A stretch of DNA of 64,000 nucleotides, taken from the NCBI GenBank assembly GCA_000967895.1, contig FO203512.1, positions 310,001 to 374,000 on the forward strand. The letters are read 5' to 3'. The notes under the pieces were generated by a model. It was not told the origin of the DNA and made no database searches. It worked only from the letters and a program-made list of their open reading frames with translations. The number at the start of each line of letters is the position of its first letter. Position 1 is the stretch's first letter. Positions 62,904 to 64,000 of this stretch are shown one piece after another. The translations under genes were made by a program, and so were the position numbers. This DNA is from Oleispira antarctica RB-8. GTDB lineage: Bacteria; Pseudomonadota; Gammaproteobacteria; Pseudomonadales; Oceanobacteraceae.

Positions 62904-62959
62904 TGCGCACTTTAGCTGCGCACTTTACTGCGCAATAAGTGAAACAAGTGCGCACTTTA
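62904..62959. repeat. Three TGCGCACTTTA repeats downstream of hsdR
   Basis: Exact 11-bp copies begin at 62904, 62917 and 62949, with a partial TGCGCAATAA at 62929. The last copy is preceded by GT, giving the palindrome GTGCGCAC. They lie between the hsdR stop and the att region. Iterated sites of this sort could bind an element-encoded protein. Confidence 0.65.
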
Positions 62960-62973
62960 ATCGCTAGCCAGAG

Positions 62974-64000
62974 TCATTTACTACCAGCTTGCGGCCCTGT
63001 AATCATTTCAAATACCAGTTTCGCAAAGCCTGCCGCTTTAGATGGGTCAGACAATAACTGCATCATCTGGTTTTGGTGAGCATCGCTACTGCTCAAAATG
63101 GCATCGTCCATGGCTTTAGGAAAGTCGCCCAACATAGCTTGTGCCGCTGGGTTTTGTGATATTTGCTGCATGACCATTTTGTTTTCCATTACCTTGTCTT
63201 TTACCGTGTGCGCGTAATTAACCATATCGGTATTGGTTAGCTCATCGGTAATAAACAATTCATTCAAGCGGGCGATGATTTGCGATAAAAACTCTTCCTT
63301 TTTATCTTTCGCTTTCGCCGTACCCAGTGCATCTCCTGGTACTAGATCGTATTCACCTTGGGCTTCACGCAGTTGAATATCTTGCTGGCGTATTTTAGAT
63401 AAACGGTAATGGCTTAGCACGACGCTGTTTAAGTCAATATCGTCTTCGTCTATAACCGTTTCACGCAGCATGGGGCTTAGGTTGCGGGCGTACAGGCTTA
63501 GTTTTTCTAGGTCTTTGTTATCGTAATCTACGATTTGAGACATAAACTCGTAAAAGCGTACAAAGGTGCCTAAGTCTTTCTTGAATATCTCTAAGGCGTC
63601 TTTTTCTTTCTTGCAGTCTTTAAAGCTGTTTTCAGCATTAGCCATCAATACCGCATCACCCGTTTTCTTCGTGCGTTCAAACACGTCCTTCGCTTGTTTA
63701 TACGCATCTATGGCCGATATATAGCGCTTGCTCCAACGATCTACGGCGGGCTTACAGATATTACCAATGGCGGCATTGCTTTTAGACTTCACCAAAAAGC
63801 TTTCACAGAACTGGTTTACTTCTGTTTGTGTGAATATGCCTGCTTGATTAAGCTTATCGAATAAATCGAAAATTAAGTCAGGGTCAGATACATCATCTAA
63901 TGCCGCTGTCTGATAGTAAGGCTGGAACGAATCTAAAATGTCTTGCGGCTCATTGAAAAAGTCTAATACAAAGGTGCCGCTATCGGCTTTACCGGGGAAG
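62974..64000 (-). CDS. hsdR: Type I restriction endonuclease R subunit, C-terminal part
   Basis: The frame is open to the right edge, so 342 C-terminal residues are seen and the nuclease and helicase domains lie outside. The sequence matches the EcoR124-type HsdR C-terminus: GTFVLDFFNEPQDILDSFQPYY, ALDDVSDPDLIFDLFDKLNQ, KPAVDRW, LGTFVRFYEFMSQIVDYDN and DLEKLSLYARNLSPMLRE. This helical region contacts HsdM. An internal GTG at 63795 is not a start, since homology continues upstream of it. hsdM and hsdS are presumably upstream, beyond the window. It is probably carried by the island ending at the tRNA fragment. Confidence 0.88.
   Translation of the reverse strand, partial: FPGKADSGTFVLDFFNEPQDILDSFQPYYQTAALDDVSDPDLIFDLFDKLNQAGIFTQTEVNQFCESFLVKSKSNAAIGNICKPAVDRWSKRYISAIDAYKQAKDVFERTKKTGDAVLMANAENSFKDCKKEKDALEIFKKDLGTFVRFYEFMSQIVDYDNKDLEKLSLYARNLSPMLRETVIDEDDIDLNSVVLSHYRLSKIRQQDIQLREAQGEYDLVPGDALGTAKAKDKKEEFLSQIIARLNELFITDELTNTDMVNYAHTVKDKVMENKMVMQQISQNPAAQAMLGDFPKAMDDAILSSSDAHQNQMMQLLSDPSKAAGFAKLVFEMITGPQAGSK

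Noticed and set aside
1-64000. CRISPR arrays, rRNA genes, complete tRNA genes and insertion sequences
   Set aside because: No regularly spaced repeats, rRNA blocks, full cloverleaf tRNAs or transposase genes were seen; only a tRNA 3' fragment at 62636-62659 is present.

Overview
The window looks like the chromosome of a moderately AT-rich, marine-type gammaproteobacterium, probably an Oceanospirillales-like oil-degrader relative. This is inferred from gene content and protein style only; no rRNA or marker gene is present. It can probably respire at low oxygen: it has a cyanide-insensitive type cytochrome bd oxidase, a complete nitrous oxide reductase operon, and genes for cobalamin and molybdenum cofactor.

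Layout. 1-4.6 kb: a three-gene signalling operon (REC-GGDEF-EAL protein, CHASE-PAS histidine kinase, Rcp-type response regulator). 4.9-15.9 kb: a compact cobalamin operon of the anaerobic (early cobalt insertion) type, btuR-cbiA-Co transporter-cbiD-cbiJ-cbiC-cbiET-cbiL-cbiG-cbiH-cbiF-cbiX, ended by a strong terminator. It covers every step from cobalt insertion into sirohydrochlorin to cobyrinate a,c-diamide. 16-21 kb: single genes, including an orphan M91/NleD-like zinc protease, an Old Yellow Enzyme with its TetR regulator and a 26-bp operator palindrome, a YkgJ-type cysteine cluster protein, a GNAT and a SpeE-like methyltransferase. 21-27.8 kb: a histidine kinase/sigma54 response regulator/rhomboid operon divergent from cioA-cioB-small CioZ-like gene. 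A well-formed sigma54 promoter precedes cioA, suggesting that the divergent two-component system controls the oxidase.

27.8-39.7 kb: a multiply broken pseudogene, an ExeM-like secreted nuclease with a GlyGly-CTERM tail, a 7TM-DISM diguanylate cyclase, a moeA-mobA-moaC-moaD-CPBP cluster, a zinc alcohol dehydrogenase and a periplasmic solute-binding protein. 39.7-47.9 kb (minus strand): nosRZDFYL, with two FNR/DNR-type boxes upstream of nosR and two hairpins between nosZ and nosD. 47.9-49.4 kb: an aldehyde dehydrogenase.

49.5-59.8 kb: the most unusual region, a tightly coupled seven-gene minus-strand operon. It encodes an unknown GNAT-like protein, a GH3-family acyl-adenylating enzyme, a GNAT-like protein, two divergent HxxxDG acyltransferase/condensation-type enzymes and an RND pump with its adaptor. 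It looks like an undescribed pathway that makes and exports an acyl amide or ester.

60.3-64 kb: a decaying zone with a truncated wHTH-nucleotidyltransferase/HEPN pair and a frameshifted lipoprotein gene. These are followed by a tRNA 3'-end fragment with its terminator, GGGGGTA-type repeats and the C-terminal part of a type I restriction HsdR. This is read as one end of an integrated island that continues beyond the window.
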